Origin: PCC-10605 sp964409355
GTDB taxonomy: Bacteria > Cyanobacteriota > Cyanobacteriia > Cyanobacteriales > Cyanobacteriaceae
Length of the DNA stretch: 15,493 bases
NCBI GenBank assembly: GCA_964409355.1
Contig: CAYPDC010000101.1
Coordinates: forward strand, 1-15,493
Direction: 5' to 3'
The notes under the pieces were generated by a model, which saw nothing but the letters and a program-made list of their open reading frames with translations, ran no database searches and was not told where the DNA came from. How positions within the stretch are numbered: the first letter of the stretch is position 1; each line of letters opens with the position of its first letter. Both the position numbers and the translations under genes were made by a program. Shown piece after piece: positions 15,023 to 15,493 of the stretch.

Positions 15023-15259
15023 ATGCCGTTAGTCAGCAATTTTGAAAAACTCGCTAAGGAAGAAGGATTACAAGAAGGGATTGAAAAAGAGATTAATCTA
15101 GTCATTCGTTTACTCAACCGAAAAATCGGTAATTTATCTCCTGAGTTAGAGTTAAAAATAAGACAATTACCCATAGAAAATTTAGAGAATTTAGGGGAAG
15201 ATTTACTAGATTTTAATTCTCCCGATGACTTGCTTTCTTGGTTAGATAGTCATAGCTAA
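15023..15259 (+). CDS. DUF4351 C-terminal domain of the Rpn-family gene, separately translatable
   Basis: This 78-aa product begins MPLVSNFEKLAKEEGLQEGI and carries the DUF4351 pattern INLVIRLLNRKIGNLSPELE, then IRQLPIENLENLGEDLLDF and LLSWLD. It is in the same frame as the nuclease part and separated from it by one TGA and 14 sense codons (SLKLKIKQYEEENK). It has its own AGGAGG and ATG. In E. coli Rpn genes a C-terminal product made from an internal start has been reported to neutralise the full-length toxic nuclease. Whether this domain does the same here is inference; it may simply be the tail of a pseudogene. Confidence 0.65.
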   Translation: MPLVSNFEKLAKEEGLQEGIEKEINLVIRLLNRKIGNLSPELELKIRQLPIENLENLGEDLLDFNSPDDLLSWLDSHS

Positions 15260-15274
15260 TAATCATCATTAATT

Positions 15275-15391
15275 ATGACGGAAATAATAGCAAATTTTGA
15301 TGAACCATGGAAAGAGGCGATCGCCTCTTATTTTGATTATTTTTTAGACTACTTTTTCCCTGAAGTTTATCAATTAAGAGAAACTTCATAA
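15275..15391 (+). pseudogene. Truncated second copy of the Rpn-type gene (5' end)
   Basis: The first 102 bp match 14309-14410 with four differences, three of them silent and the other ATG to ACG at codon 2 (Met to Thr). Similarity ends abruptly at 15376, after which the frame adds four foreign codons and stops at 15389. It starts MTEIIANFDEPWKEA as the first copy does. This is a partial duplication cut off by the neighbouring insertion-sequence fragment. Confidence 0.8.
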
Positions 15392-15493
15392 ATATCATCC
15401 ATCACTCGTCCAATTTTATCATCATTTATTTCTTCAGCTTTATACTCTGCCGTAGCTATAATTGGTTCTTGTTTACTACTTAGTAGTTTATAA
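15370..15493 (-). mobile_element. Transposase fragment, IS1634/DUF4277-like, truncated
   Basis: The minus strand is open from the window edge to a stop at 15370-15372 and reads YKLLSSKQEP, then AEYKAEEINDDKIGRVMDDI and YEVSLN. The block LNDDKxGRVxDxxYE is how I remember the N-terminal DUF4277 region of IS1634-type transposases. The frame is cut where the truncated Rpn copy begins, so this is the N-terminal piece of a broken transposase whose 5' end lies beyond the window. Confidence 0.5.

Noticed and set aside
14893..15174. Minus-strand 93-codon frame over the Rpn gene
   Set aside because: It is a shadow of the AT-rich nuclease and DUF4351 coding sequence with no protein-like pattern.
1..15493. 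CRISPR array, rRNA or tRNA genes
   Set aside because: No regularly spaced repeats and no rRNA or cloverleaf-like sequence were seen; the repeats present are short palindromes.

Overview
The window comes from an AT-rich cyanobacterium, probably a unicellular one near Cyanobacterium/Geminocystis (lineage is inferred, not proven). The evidence is eight copies of the HIP1 octamer GCGATCGC in 15.5 kb, where well under one is expected at this base composition. The gene content is also cyanobacterial: a thylakoid-type FtsH, a DUF3685/Ycf55-like protein, a Tic21-like DUF3611 protein, and an NdhF/NdhD pair of the CO2-uptake NDH-1 type.

Left part (1-4900), all on the minus strand: the genes read from right to left as bolA, grxD (CGFS monothiol glutaredoxin), a protein with a degenerate receiver plus a DUF3685 domain, then ftsH. 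BolA and CGFS glutaredoxin are classical Fe-S partner proteins. The 295-bp gap before ftsH is packed with small palindromes and repeats, and ftsH ends in a hairpin terminator.

Middle (5100-8900): a ferrochelatase-family paralog with a histidine-rich tail (plus) converges on an exported TPR plus DUF481 beta-barrel protein (minus). Divergent from the latter are a Tic21-like membrane protein and tadA (plus), 11 bp apart.

Right part (8950-14260), all plus: a CmpR-like LysR regulator with a near-consensus promoter, then ndhF and ndhD of the CO2-hydrating NDH-1 type. The gaps in this module hold gene wreckage. A RelE-type toxin remnant lies between the regulator and ndhF. A Tat-exported beta-carbonic anhydrase that has lost its active site lies between ndhF and ndhD, with an unidentified minus-strand coding remnant beside it. 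The intact genes fit a carbon-concentrating role: the regulator would sense low CO2 and the NdhD/NdhF pair would energise CO2 uptake together with a Cup protein encoded elsewhere.

Right edge (14300-15493): an Rpn-family PD-(D/E)XK nuclease gene split by one in-frame TGA. Its C-terminal DUF4351 domain has its own AGGAGG ribosome-binding site. It is followed by a truncated second copy of the gene's 5' end, which joins tail-to-tail to a fragment resembling an IS1634-type transposase. The most interesting points are the dead carbonic anhydrase inside the CO2-uptake module, the split Rpn gene with an independently translatable C-terminal domain, and the His-tailed chelatase paralog.
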